DNA from: Phoenicibacter congonensis
Lineage (GTDB): Bacteria > Actinomycetota > Coriobacteriia > Coriobacteriales > Eggerthellaceae
NCBI GenBank assembly: GCA_030530045.1
Contig: JAUMVS010000014.1
Coordinates: 1 to 21,613 of the forward strand
DNA: 21,613 nucleotides
Direction: 5' to 3'
The notes below the pieces were generated by a model. It did not search any database and was not told the origin of the DNA. It saw only the letters and a list, made by a program, of their open reading frames with translations. The translations under genes were made by a program, and so were the position numbers. Position 1 is the stretch's first letter. The number at the start of each line of letters is the position of its first letter. Shown here in pieces: positions 7,372 through 15,105 of the stretch.

Positions 7372-9396
7372 CTATTTCTTGAATTGCGAAGGGTGCTTTG
7401 GGAAGAAGTCAAAGCGAGGAGGAAGTGCTTTTACCTCGTGAGTTAAGTCATCTCCAAAAATTTCTTCAAGGCTAACAAAGTCGTGATTCCAGGAGAAGAA
7501 ATTAGCAGACTCACAGTTCATAAAGTCGCAAATCATATCGCAGCCAGAAGGAGCAAACGGATGCATCATCAAAGATGAAACCCATGTGAGATAGAGACAG
7601 TCACTGAGCAGCTGTGCACGCTCTTCAAGGCTAGCCTCTTCGTCATTTAAACGCTTAGCTTCATCGGCCCAGTGCTTTTGTGCATAACGAATGAACTCGT
7701 CACAAACGCCGAATACGCTATGAAGCTCAACTCGCTGCATTCTCTCGTCATATTTAACAAGTGCTTTTTGCGCTTCTTCAGCAACTTCTGCGCTAACCTT
7801 GCGAACAGGAACTTTAGAATCAAACGAATTAGCTGCTTCATAAAAACAGCTTCTTGCAAGTCGATTGAAAACGTTATTGATTAAAGCGGCCTCTTTAAGA
7901 GCTGGGTCGGCTACACGAGGGTCGTTTCTCTTTGCATCGTCAAGCGCAGGATCAAAAGGCTTTGGCGAGAAAGGAACAGGTTTTAGTCCCAAACCAAGTG
8001 AGCAAAAATGACAACGTAGCTGGTCAACTGTGTAGTGTTCAAGCAGCTCTTCCCCACTAGGAGGCTTAACAGCTCCCGAAGAAGATGCCTTAGTTTTGCC
8101 AAAAAGCAAGTGATAGTTTGCAATCAACCTTGTTTGGTGAAGTGGCTTTTCAAACTCGCCATAAATTGGCTCGTTCTTAACCGCATCAAACATTGGAGTT
8201 TGAGCAACGCCGTAGAAATAAAGGTTGTCCTGGCCTAGGAATTGATAGACTTGAGCATCGTCGTCGCACCAAAAATCTTGCCAAGATTCATCAGGAAGTC
8301 CAAGCTGCTTGTTTCTTGCAATCGTCCAAGAAATTGGCTGCCAAAGGCTTTCAGGCCAGCACCAAACGGTCAAGCCATCAACGCCCTCAAGAACAGGAGC
8401 TTTTACACCCCACTCAATGTTTCCAGTGAGTCTGAATGGAACAAGAGTCTTTGACGTTCTAATGCGAATGTGAGCACCGTTTAGAACCTCACGCGCTACA
8501 TCGCGATCTTCAATTGACTCGAACACGAGCTCGAAAGACTGTTTGCCTTTTTGAGCTTCGCGATAGGTATGCGCAGGGAGCTTAACCTTAACGGCCAGAT
8601 AGTCGTCATATGCTTCATTCTTGACGAAAATAATTGGGTCGCCCAAGAATTCCTCGAGAGTAGTTGGAACGATAGAGCGAACCAAGTCGTTCTCTCTCAG
8701 CTCGTCGCAGTAATCTTTTAAGAATTGACGATAGCTAGGCAAATCAAAATACCAGTTCTTAACTGGTTTCATTGTTGGAACTTCGCCAGTCAAAGTTGAC
8801 ACTGGATTAATCAAATCACTTGGGTCATATTGATGACCGAGCGAACATTCGTCGGCATAGGCCTCTTCCGATTTGCATCCCTGAACTGGACAATGGCCAT
8901 GAACTTGGCGTCCGTTTAAAAACGTTTGAGCCTTCTCGTCATAAAACTGCATAGTCGAGTCGAGCTTCAAAGTTCCCGATTTATACAAAGCCTCGATAAA
9001 ATGCTTTGAAACTTCTGCATGCACCTCAGCAGAAGTTCCAATGTTAGAGCCTTCAAAAATGTCGAGAGAGATTTTGAAGCGCTTCAAGGTGTCAGCTTGC
9101 AGGTTGTGATTTCTCAAAACGTAATCGCTGATAGTGCCCTCAAAAGTGCCTGTTTCAACGGCTTTTCTGTAGCCCTCGTTAATTGGTGAGCCGAAGCAAT
9201 CGGTGCCTCCAACAAAACGAACATTATCGCCGCCAATGCGGTCTCTCAAGAAGCGCGCAAAGGCGTCAGCAGGAACAAAGACTCCGCCAATGTGACCGAA
9301 ATGAAGGGCTTTGTTTCCGTAAGGAGTGCCAGTAGTTACAACAGCCCTTTTAGGCCACTTGCGCGCAATTGCGTCTTTGTCCCACACGTTTGTCAT
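7372..9396 (-). CDS. metG: Methionyl-tRNA synthetase, divergent form
   Basis: This class I synthetase charges tRNA with methionine. The 674-residue protein has the HIGH motif as HFGH (32-35), a TDCFGSPI element (65-72), a zinc-knuckle-like insert with C169, C174 and C184, and DLPSY (218-222), all in the order of bacterial MetRS. Two features are unusual: about 75 extra residues (roughly 250-325) lie between the catalytic halves, and the KMSKS loop is degenerate (KASSS, 436-440). The C-terminal part is mostly helical-looking, as an anticodon-binding domain would be. ATG 9396 is two bases after the rho stop with no strong Shine-Dalgarno, so translation is probably coupled. It could be a paralog rather than the only MetRS. 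Confidence 0.82.
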   Translation of the reverse strand: MTNVWDKDAIARKWPKRAVVTTGTPYGNKALHFGHIGGVFVPADAFARFLRDRIGGDNVRFVGGTDCFGSPINEGYRKAVETGTFEGTISDYVLRNHNLQADTLKRFKISLDIFEGSNIGTSAEVHAEVSKHFIEALYKSGTLKLDSTMQFYDEKAQTFLNGRQVHGHCPVQGCKSEEAYADECSLGHQYDPSDLINPVSTLTGEVPTMKPVKNWYFDLPSYRQFLKDYCDELRENDLVRSIVPTTLEEFLGDPIIFVKNEAYDDYLAVKVKLPAHTYREAQKGKQSFELVFESIEDRDVAREVLNGAHIRIRTSKTLVPFRLTGNIEWGVKAPVLEGVDGLTVWCWPESLWQPISWTIARNKQLGLPDESWQDFWCDDDAQVYQFLGQDNLYFYGVAQTPMFDAVKNEPIYGEFEKPLHQTRLIANYHLLFGKTKASSSGAVKPPSGEELLEHYTVDQLRCHFCSLGLGLKPVPFSPKPFDPALDDAKRNDPRVADPALKEAALINNVFNRLARSCFYEAANSFDSKVPVRKVSAEVAEEAQKALVKYDERMQRVELHSVFGVCDEFIRYAQKHWADEAKRLNDEEASLEERAQLLSDCLYLTWVSSLMMHPFAPSGCDMICDFMNCESANFFSWNHDFVSLEEIFGDDLTHEVKALPPRFDFFPKHPSQFKK

Positions 9397-9398
9397 AT

Positions 9399-11147
9399 TT
9401 ACAACTCGAAGTTCTCGTTGATTGAATGAGTTTGTGCCTTTTTAGCTGAACGAATGAGGAATTCAGCATTTGAACCTGTCTGGCGCAATGATTTGATGAG
9501 CATCTGCATTGCACGCTCGGTGTTGTTGAGGTTAGCAAGAATGCTCCTTACTGCCCAAATCAAAGGTGCCTCTTGGCCATCAAGAAGAATTTCTTCTTTA
9601 CGTGTGCCAGAAGTAATTGGGTCGATAGCTGGGAAGATTCTGCGGTCAGCAAGGTTTCTGTCGAGCTTGAGCTCCATGTTGCCTGTGCCCTTGAATTCTT
9701 CAAAGATAACTTCGTCCATCTTAGAGCCAGTGTCAATCAAAGCAGATGCCAAAATTGTGAGCGAGCCGCCGTTTTCAATGTTTCTAGCAGCACCTAAGAA
9801 TCTCTTTGGCGGATAAAGTGCAGTTGAGTCAACACCACCTGAAAGAACACGACCAGATGCAGGCTGACCGAGGTTGTAGGCACGAGCCAAGCGGGTGATG
9901 CTGTCGAGAAGAATTACAACGTCTCTTCCCTGCTCTACCAGGCGTTTTGCGCGCTCGATTACAAGTTCAGAAACCTGAATGTGATTCTCGCAAGGCATAT
10001 CAAACGTTGAAGAAATTACCTCACCGTGAATTGAGCGCTCCATGTCGGTAACTTCCTCAGGACGCTCGTCAACAAGCAAGCAAATGAGATGCACCTCTGG
10101 GTTGTTAGCGTGAATTGCGGCTGCGATGTCCTTCAAAATTGTGGTTTTGCCAGCCTTTGGAGGCGAAACAATCAAACCACGCTGGCCTTTGCCAATTGGC
10201 GAAACAAGGTCGATTACTCTAGCAGTAATCGTGTCTTTGCCATGCTCCATCAAAAGTCTCTCATCAGGATAAATTGGTGTCAAATCTGAGAACTTAGGAC
10301 GAGAGAAAAGTTCGTCAGCAGGAATGTCGTTTACGCTGGTGACAGTTTGAATTGCAGCAAACTTCTCGCCACTTCTTGCAGGTCTAGTTTGACCTGTTAC
10401 CTTGTCACCCTTACGAAGGCCGTTTCTTCTGATTGTAGAAAGCGAAACATAGACATCATGCTCGCTTGGAAGGTAGCCATCCATGCGCAAAAAGCCATAG
10501 CCATCAGGCAGAATGTCAAGAATGCCGCTGACTTCCATAAAACCTTCTGCAATTGCAAGGTTAACGTAGATTTTCTCCACGATTTCGGCCTTGCGCATGC
10601 CTGAAGCATCGATGTTTATTTGTGCTGCTTTTTCGCGAAGGTCTGAAACTGTGTGAGCTTCGAGATCCTCTCGCGATGTGCTTGGCTCATACTGAGCCTG
10701 AGGGCGCTTGTTCCTCTTGTTCTGCTTGCCATTATTGTGGCGGGCAGCATGGCGAGCCGCAGCGTCATCAGACTTATCATTCTTCTCAGCTTTTTCTGCT
10801 TTATCAGAAGCCTCTGCCTTTGATTTTTCCTCTTTAGAGTCAGCCTCTTTAGCAGAAACTTCAGCTTCCTCAGCAGCAGCTTCGGCCGCTTTAGAAGTTT
10901 TAGAAGAAGTTCTTCTTGCAGCTTTTTTCGCAGCAGGCTTCTTCTCAGCAGACTCTTCTTCGACAGAAGCATCTGTGGTTTCTTCTGCTTTTTTAGCAAC
11001 TCGTTTTGTTGCAGTTTTTCTAGCTGCAGGCTTTTTCTCTGCGGCAGCCTCTTCTGCAACTTCCTCTTTCTTTACACGAGGACGTCGAGTTGATTTTGGC
11101 TTTTCAACAGTCTCTTCGACTGTCTCTTCAGCTTTTTTTCTAGGCAT
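9399..11147 (-). CDS. rho: Transcription termination factor Rho with long N-terminal extension
   Basis: Rho is a hexameric RNA helicase/ATPase that ends transcription. The protein is 582 residues against about 420 in E. coli. Residues 1-155 are a low-complexity Lys/Ala/Glu extension with two AEKKPAA copies (36-42, 67-73), then an Arg/Asn/Lys-rich segment (about 131-150). Next come the Rho_N domain (about 160-200), the cold-shock-like RNA-binding domain (206-268, with DGYGFLR and DVYVS), Walker A PPKAGKTT (329-336), VDERPEEV (359-366), LLDSITRLARAYN (413-425) and the R-loop region SALIDTGSKMDEVIFEEFKG. Its ATG shares one base with the fsa stop (TAATG); a GGGAG lies 11 nt upstream. Extensions of this sort are common in actinobacterial Rho. 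Confidence 0.96.
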   Translation of the reverse strand: MPRKKAEETVEETVEKPKSTRRPRVKKEEVAEEAAAEKKPAARKTATKRVAKKAEETTDASVEEESAEKKPAAKKAARRTSSKTSKAAEAAAEEAEVSAKEADSKEEKSKAEASDKAEKAEKNDKSDDAAARHAARHNNGKQNKRNKRPQAQYEPSTSREDLEAHTVSDLREKAAQINIDASGMRKAEIVEKIYVNLAIAEGFMEVSGILDILPDGYGFLRMDGYLPSEHDVYVSLSTIRRNGLRKGDKVTGQTRPARSGEKFAAIQTVTSVNDIPADELFSRPKFSDLTPIYPDERLLMEHGKDTITARVIDLVSPIGKGQRGLIVSPPKAGKTTILKDIAAAIHANNPEVHLICLLVDERPEEVTDMERSIHGEVISSTFDMPCENHIQVSELVIERAKRLVEQGRDVVILLDSITRLARAYNLGQPASGRVLSGGVDSTALYPPKRFLGAARNIENGGSLTILASALIDTGSKMDEVIFEEFKGTGNMELKLDRNLADRRIFPAIDPITSGTRKEEILLDGQEAPLIWAVRSILANLNNTERAMQMLIKSLRQTGSNAEFLIRSAKKAQTHSINENFEL

Positions 11148-11827
11148 TATTTAACTTTCTCCCAGTCATTTAGGAATGCTTCGATTCCGGCATCAGTCAA
11201 AGGATGCTTCACGAGTTTTTTCATAACGTTAAATGGAACAGTTGCAATGTCAGCACCAAAAAGAGCACATTGAGTAACGTGATTTGCGCTGCGAATGCTT
11301 GCAGCGATGATTTCGACTTGCTCACCATTTACAGTGTTGTCGGTAAAGTCGTAGTTGCCAATTGCTTGAACGATTTGCTGCACCTGATCAAGACCATCCT
11401 CAGAAATGTCGTCAAAGCGACCGATGAATGGAGAGATGTAGCGAGCACCAGCGCGAGCAGCAAGAATTGCTTGTGGAACACTAAAGCAAAGTGTCATGTT
11501 AACGCGAATGCCCTCGTCGGCAAGTGCGCGAGTTGCAGCAAGACCTTCGATGCAGGTTGGCACCTTAACAACTACGTTTGATGCAATTGCAGCAAGAACT
11601 CGGCCATCAGCAACAATTTCGTCGCGAGTCATAGCAACAGACTCAGCTGAAACTGGACAATCTTCGCCAACAATGTCACAAATCTTTTTGATGTGACCGT
11701 GGAAGTCGTCAAGTTTACCACCGATGCGTGAATAAAGTGTTGGATTAGTGGTTACGCCAGCGAGCGCACCCCAGCTATTTGCTTCCTCAATTTCTGCGAG
11801 GTCAGCAGTGTCAAGAAAGAACTTCAA
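11147..11827 (-). CDS. Transaldolase / fructose-6-phosphate aldolase-like (TalC/Fsa family)
   Basis: This is a compact 226-residue member of the TalC/Fsa transaldolase subfamily, which uses a Schiff-base lysine to transfer or cleave dihydroxyacetone units of sugar phosphates. Landmarks are the N-terminal MKFFLDTADL, TTNPTL (26-31), catalytic K88 in VVVKVP, TLCFSVPQA and the SPFIGRFDD element. The start is TTG at 11827, with AGAGAGG 6 nt upstream and no competing ATG nearby. It is the first gene of the fsa-rho-metG operon, and its TAA overlaps the rho ATG. Transaldolase and F6P aldolase activities cannot be told apart from the sequence with certainty. Confidence 0.92.
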   Translation of the reverse strand: MKFFLDTADLAEIEEANSWGALAGVTTNPTLYSRIGGKLDDFHGHIKKICDIVGEDCPVSAESVAMTRDEIVADGRVLAAIASNVVVKVPTCIEGLAATRALADEGIRVNMTLCFSVPQAILAARAGARYISPFIGRFDDISEDGLDQVQQIVQAIGNYDFTDNTVNGEQVEIIAASIRSANHVTQCALFGADIATVPFNVMKKLVKHPLTDAGIEAFLNDWEKVK

Positions 11828-11870
11828 GATTTTCCTCTCTGCTAAAAAATTGAATGAGATTTAAAAATGA

Positions 11871-11884
11871 AACTAGTTCTAGTT
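11871..11884. repeat. Palindrome in the fsa-rho-metG leader
   Basis: AACTAG and CTAGTT flank a central TT, giving a perfect inverted repeat. It lies just downstream of the likely fsa transcription start and could be an operator; it is too tight to form a useful RNA hairpin. Confidence 0.35.
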
Positions 11885-11898
11885 AGATAACGAAAACC

Positions 11899-11907
11899 AG
11901 TATATCA
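11899..11907 (-). promoter_or_regulatory. Extended -10 promoter for fsa-rho-metG
   Basis: TGATATACT on the minus strand is an extended -10 (TG plus TATACT). A weak -35-like TTTATC lies about 17 nt upstream. Transcription would begin near 11892, giving a leader of about 65 nt that carries the AACTAG/CTAGTT palindrome. Confidence 0.5.
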
Positions 11908-11948
11908 CACGAGATTAGCTGATAAATATATTAATTAGCGAGAAATTA

Positions 11949-12233
11949 TTAACGTTTGACCTGTGTATAAATGCCGTAGCCGATTGCTGAAATGCTCAAC
12001 ATGAGTGCGGCGCTGACTACAAACGGAACAATGTAGTCATGATTCATGTCGTTGAAAATAAAAATTGCGGCGATGTAGAAGCCAAGAGAGATAAACAGGC
12101 ATAAAAGAACGATGGCCACGTTTGGACCAATGCCGGCGCCAATCGCTTTGCGTGTTAGCTTTACCGCTAAAACAAGCGGAATAAAGCCAATTGCGCCGAT
12201 AACAATTCCAAGGATAATAGCGAGAGCCATCAT
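11949..12233 (-). CDS. Small membrane protein of unknown function (about 3 TM)
   Basis: This 94-residue protein is nearly all hydrophobic, with membrane segments at about 4-25, 38-60 and 67-90. A basic turn (VKLTRKAIG) falls between the first two, and the tail QVKR is basic. It starts at ATG 12233, directly after the dCMP deaminase stop with no gap, and is the last gene of the tsaC-rpiB-comEB operon. In many Gram-positive genomes a similar cluster leads into the ATP synthase operon, where a small AtpI protein sits; the place and length suggest an AtpI-like role, but no ATP synthase gene follows and I see no firm sequence match. No known catalytic motif is visible. Confidence 0.7.
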   Translation of the reverse strand: MMALAIILGIVIGAIGFIPLVLAVKLTRKAIGAGIGPNVAIVLLCLFISLGFYIAAIFIFNDMNHDYIVPFVVSAALMLSISAIGYGIYTQVKR

Positions 12234-12710
12234 TTACAGGCTCTCTTTTCCAAAATCGAACACGCGCATTTTGATGCCCGACTCTGCAAGCAACTCGCGT
12301 GAAAGTTCATCGTTGTAGGGGTTTTGATAGATAATCTCATCAATTCCAGCGTTAATAATCATCTTTGCGCAAACAATGCAAGGCTGAGTGTTGACGTAGA
12401 TTTTTGATCCTCTGATGTCAATGCCATATTTTGCAGCTTGAATGATTGCATTTTGCTCAGCATGCAAGCCGCGGCAAATTTCGTGACGCTGGCCACTTGG
12501 AACACCGAGCTTTTCGCGAAGGCAACCTGTTTCGCAGCAATGACGAAGACCAGAAGGAACGCCGTTGTAGCCAGTTGCAAGAATGCGATTGTCTTTTACA
12601 ATCACGCATCCAACTCCGCGGCGCAAGCAAGTTGTTCTGGTCGCAACGTCGTTAGCAAGCTTCATAAAGTATTCATCCCACGAAGGGCGTGTTTCTTGAG
12701 GACTAGTCAT
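12234..12710 (-). CDS. comEB: Deoxycytidylate (dCMP) deaminase, ComEB family
   Basis: This zinc enzyme deaminates dCMP to dUMP, feeding thymidylate synthesis. The 158-residue protein has RPSWDEYFMKLA near the N-terminus, the zinc/catalytic HAE motif (83-85) and PCIVC (110-114). It also has the extra Cys/His-rich segment between them (residues 57-79, with C58, C59, C63 and C79) seen in ComEB-type dCMP deaminases. The start ATG 12710 lies 8 bp inside the end of rpiB, and the membrane-protein gene follows with no gap, so the three form one unit. A free-cytidine or guanine deaminase is less likely given the N-terminal motif and the second Cys/His cluster. Confidence 0.92.
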   Translation of the reverse strand: MTSPQETRPSWDEYFMKLANDVATRTTCLRRGVGCVIVKDNRILATGYNGVPSGLRHCCETGCLREKLGVPSGQRHEICRGLHAEQNAIIQAAKYGIDIRGSKIYVNTQPCIVCAKMIINAGIDEIIYQNPYNDELSRELLAESGIKMRVFDFGKESL

Positions 12711-13149
12711 TTTTGTGCTCCAGGTTCATGATTTTCTCAACTCTGCCTGCGTGACGCCCGCCACCAAATTCTGTGGTTGCAAAGGCTCTGATGCAAGCCA
12801 GGTTTTCATCTAGAGAGACGAAACGCCCTGAAAGAGTCAAGACATTTGCATTGTTATGCTCTCGTGCTAGGGCTGCAAAGTCGCTGCGAGTTACGTTTGC
12901 AGCGCGAATTCCGTCGACTTTATTTGCAGCAATTGCCATTCCAATGCCTGTTCCACAAACGAGAACGCCAAAATCAACGTCTCCCGACACGACGACTTTG
13001 CTCAGCTTTTCCGCGAAATCAGGATAATCAACTCGGCCATCGTTATCGGGACCCAAATCGAGAATCTCAAAACCCTCGGCGCTCAACGCCTCGATTAGCT
13101 GCTGTTTTTGTTCAAAACCAGCGTGATCAGATGCAATTGCAAACTTCAA
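12703..13149 (-). CDS. rpiB: Ribose-5-phosphate isomerase B
   Basis: RpiB interconverts ribose 5-phosphate and ribulose 5-phosphate. The 148-residue length is normal. The N-terminal ASDHAGFE carries the family Asp-His, and VCGTGIGM holds the active-site Cys at about residue 65. The following IAANK and the NNANVL-x-L-x-GR element fit the LacA/RpiB family; RpiB is preferred to LacA because no galactose genes are near. The start is TTG at 13149, 6 nt after AGGGG. An ATG just upstream (13154) is out of frame and stops after two codons. The gene follows tsaC by 36 bp and overlaps the dCMP deaminase gene by 8 bp. Confidence 0.94.
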   Translation of the reverse strand: MKFAIASDHAGFEQKQQLIEALSAEGFEILDLGPDNDGRVDYPDFAEKLSKVVVSGDVDFGVLVCGTGIGMAIAANKVDGIRAANVTRSDFAALAREHNNANVLTLSGRFVSLDENLACIRAFATTEFGGGRHAGRVEKIMNLEHKND

Positions 13150-13185
13150 GACATACCCCTAGCTATCAAAATGACTTAAATTAAT

Positions 13186-13752
13186 TTAGCGAATTGTTTT
13201 TGGCTCATCACCAGTGCAATCAATTATAGTTGATGGAATTCCTGTGGCGTCATGGCACTGTCCATGCAGGCAAGTTAACGCATAGGGCAAAGCATCCATA
13301 AACTCAGGCGCAACATCATCCTTAAATTGAGGAGGCTCATCGCCTGTAAAGTTAGCAGAGCTAGCCGCGATTGGGCAGCCAAGCGCAGTGATGACCTTGC
13401 GAGCGCATGCACATTTTGGCATTCTAAACGCGATTGTGTCTAGGCCGCACAGGAAATTCTCTGGCACATTTTCTGAAGCTTTGAAAATAAAAGAATAGCC
13501 ACCTGGCCAGTTTTCGTCCATGAGCTCTCGTGCGTAATCAGGCACATCTTTTGCATAAAAGTCGATGTCAGACTTGTTTGCAATCAACCACTGTACTGGC
13601 TGATTTGAATCACGATGCTTGAAGTCATTTACGACGCGTGCGCCCTCTGCGTCTTTTACAGAAACACCACAGCCATAAACCGTGTCGGTTGGAAAGCCAA
13701 CAATGTCACCATTTTTAAGATGACCAACAATAATTTCTAAAGGTGAAGCCAC
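13186..13752 (-). CDS. tsaC: L-threonylcarbamoyladenylate synthase (TsaC/YrdC/Sua5 family)
   Basis: This enzyme makes threonylcarbamoyl-AMP from threonine, bicarbonate and ATP, for t6A37 modification of ANN-decoding tRNAs. The 188-residue, single YrdC-domain form matches TsaC; the longer Sua5 has an extra C-terminal domain. Visible motifs are VGFPTDTVYGCG (18-29), a KHR element (45-47) followed by QPVQWLIA, NWPGGYSFIF, the IAFRMP strand and SSANFTG. GTG 13752 follows AGGAG by 5 nt. It is the first gene of a four-gene minus-strand operon. The rest of the t6A complex (TsaB/D/E) is not in the window. Confidence 0.92.
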   Translation of the reverse strand: MASPLEIIVGHLKNGDIVGFPTDTVYGCGVSVKDAEGARVVNDFKHRDSNQPVQWLIANKSDIDFYAKDVPDYARELMDENWPGGYSFIFKASENVPENFLCGLDTIAFRMPKCACARKVITALGCPIAASSANFTGDEPPQFKDDVAPEFMDALPYALTCLHGQCHDATGIPSTIIDCTGDEPKTIR

Positions 13753-13955
13753 AATTTCTCCTCTTTAAAAGCTAAAAAACAACAAAAAATACATCTATTT
13801 TTATATCAAAGAGATTTGGTTTAAGCAGGGTTTTAAACGAGTAATATACCCTTGAACCAAAGTAAAAAAATGAACTCATGCAAGAGTGCAAAAATTAGTG
13901 AAAGGCAAAGCGGCCTAGAAGCAATAAAGAATCGAAGGCAATAAAGGAAACAGTC
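13753..13955 (-). promoter_or_regulatory. Intergenic region upstream of tsaC
   Basis: No gene was found here. On the minus strand an extended -10, TGATATAAA, is at 13808-13800, starting transcription near 13793. Upstream of it an inverted repeat, TTTGGTTTAAG (13815-13825) and CTTGAACCAAA (13851-13861), matches at 10 of 11 positions. A direct repeat GCAATAAAG occurs at 13921-13929 and 13938-13946, past the end of the oxidoreductase gene. No strong terminator for that gene is visible. Confidence 0.45.
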
Positions 13956-15089
13956 TTAAGGCAGAACAGAAGCAGCGGCACTCTTGCCTGCTCTCCAGCC
14001 ACTTTCAAAACACCACGTTAGGTTATAGCCGCCACAAGGTCCATCAACATCTAACACTTCTCCACAAGCAAATAGCTCAAATGGAAGCTCCTTGTTCGCG
14101 GCAACAGCAAGCGTAGAAGGGCTAACTTTATCAACCTGAATTCCGCCGCGAGAAACCTGACTTAGTTTTTGATCATCCATTACCTCAATGCATGTCAACG
14201 AAAAAGCAGAAATTGCACTGTAAAGGTCATCAAATGAAGGCTTTTTGCCAAGCGTCTTCTTAATCAATAAGGCTAAATCATCATGCAAAAAACCACAGAA
14301 AAAAGCATCGACATCTTTATTGCATCGTCTGAAGCGCTCACTAAAATGCTCACGCGCATTCTCGCACATCACAGGTTGCGTAAAATCGAGCAGAATTGTG
14401 TCGCCAGGACGGGCATATCTCGAAGCATTAAAAGTCACAATGCCAGAAATGCCATATTTCCTAAACTGCACTTCCCCATCTTCTTCAAAGACGACATTGT
14501 TGCCGTGAACCAGTTTTAGACCAACTTTTGCACGCACATTATCGGCAAGAGAAACATCTTCCTTGGTTTTAATGGGGCTTAAAACTCGGCGCTGTAGTTC
14601 ATAGTCAACGCCTTCAAACAAGGCACGACCTGCACGATGGCCAGTCGCCAAAATGACCGCTTCAAAATCGCTAAGATTTGAAAGCGTCTTAATCGTTTTA
14701 TCAGTTACAACATTCGCGCCCGAAAAAGCCAAAGCTCGCAGCAAAACGTCTCGCACAGAACTCGCCTTCATAGACGCTGGAAAAAGCAAACCTTGCTCGT
14801 TAGCAGTCCACTCAAGACCCAAACTCTCAAGCAAAGAAATAACGTCCTCATCAGATTCTTTAAAGCTATTGAACGCTTCTACAAAATTGGAATTTCTAAA
14901 ACGCTCGACGTCAATCACAACATTAGAGAAGTTGCAACGTCCGTTGCCTGTAGCAAGAATTGTTTTACAGACTTCAGCAGATGACTCAAACAAAGTCACA
15001 CTAGCTTTTTTGCCGCAAACTGAACAAGCAGAAATCGCAGCTGCGATTCCTGCTGGTCCAGACCCAATTATTGCAATTTTTTTTGGCAC
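13956..15089 (-). CDS. NAD(P)/FAD-dependent oxidoreductase, HI0933/BaiN family
   Basis: This 377-residue flavoprotein has an N-terminal dinucleotide-binding motif, GSGPAG (9-14), and the family hallmark ATGNGRCNFSN (46-56). Toward the C-terminus are SRGGIQ and GEVLDVDGPCGGYNL, all in HI0933-family order. Members include BaiN, linked to bile-acid intermediate reduction, but most are uncharacterised, so the substrate is not assigned. GTG 15089 comes directly after an in-frame TAA, so it is the first possible start, and it gives the usual KKIAIIG N-terminus; the Shine-Dalgarno is weak. It is 16 bp downstream of the glutaredoxin gene and likely cotranscribed. At 377 residues it is somewhat shorter than the 400 or more common in the family. 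Confidence 0.88.
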   Translation of the reverse strand: MPKKIAIIGSGPAGIAAAISACSVCGKKASVTLFESSAEVCKTILATGNGRCNFSNVVIDVERFRNSNFVEAFNSFKESDEDVISLLESLGLEWTANEQGLLFPASMKASSVRDVLLRALAFSGANVVTDKTIKTLSNLSDFEAVILATGHRAGRALFEGVDYELQRRVLSPIKTKEDVSLADNVRAKVGLKLVHGNNVVFEEDGEVQFRKYGISGIVTFNASRYARPGDTILLDFTQPVMCENAREHFSERFRRCNKDVDAFFCGFLHDDLALLIKKTLGKKPSFDDLYSAISAFSLTCIEVMDDQKLSQVSRGGIQVDKVSPSTLAVAANKELPFELFACGEVLDVDGPCGGYNLTWCFESGWRAGKSAAASVLP

Positions 15090-15105
15090 TTAAAAGGTTG
15101 CGATT

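Noticed and set aside
10708..11154. 148-codon open frame on the plus strand opposite the start of rho
   Set aside because: It is the complement of the Lys/Ala/Glu-rich Rho extension; the translation is a Ser/Ala/Phe-rich low-complexity shadow with no family resemblance.
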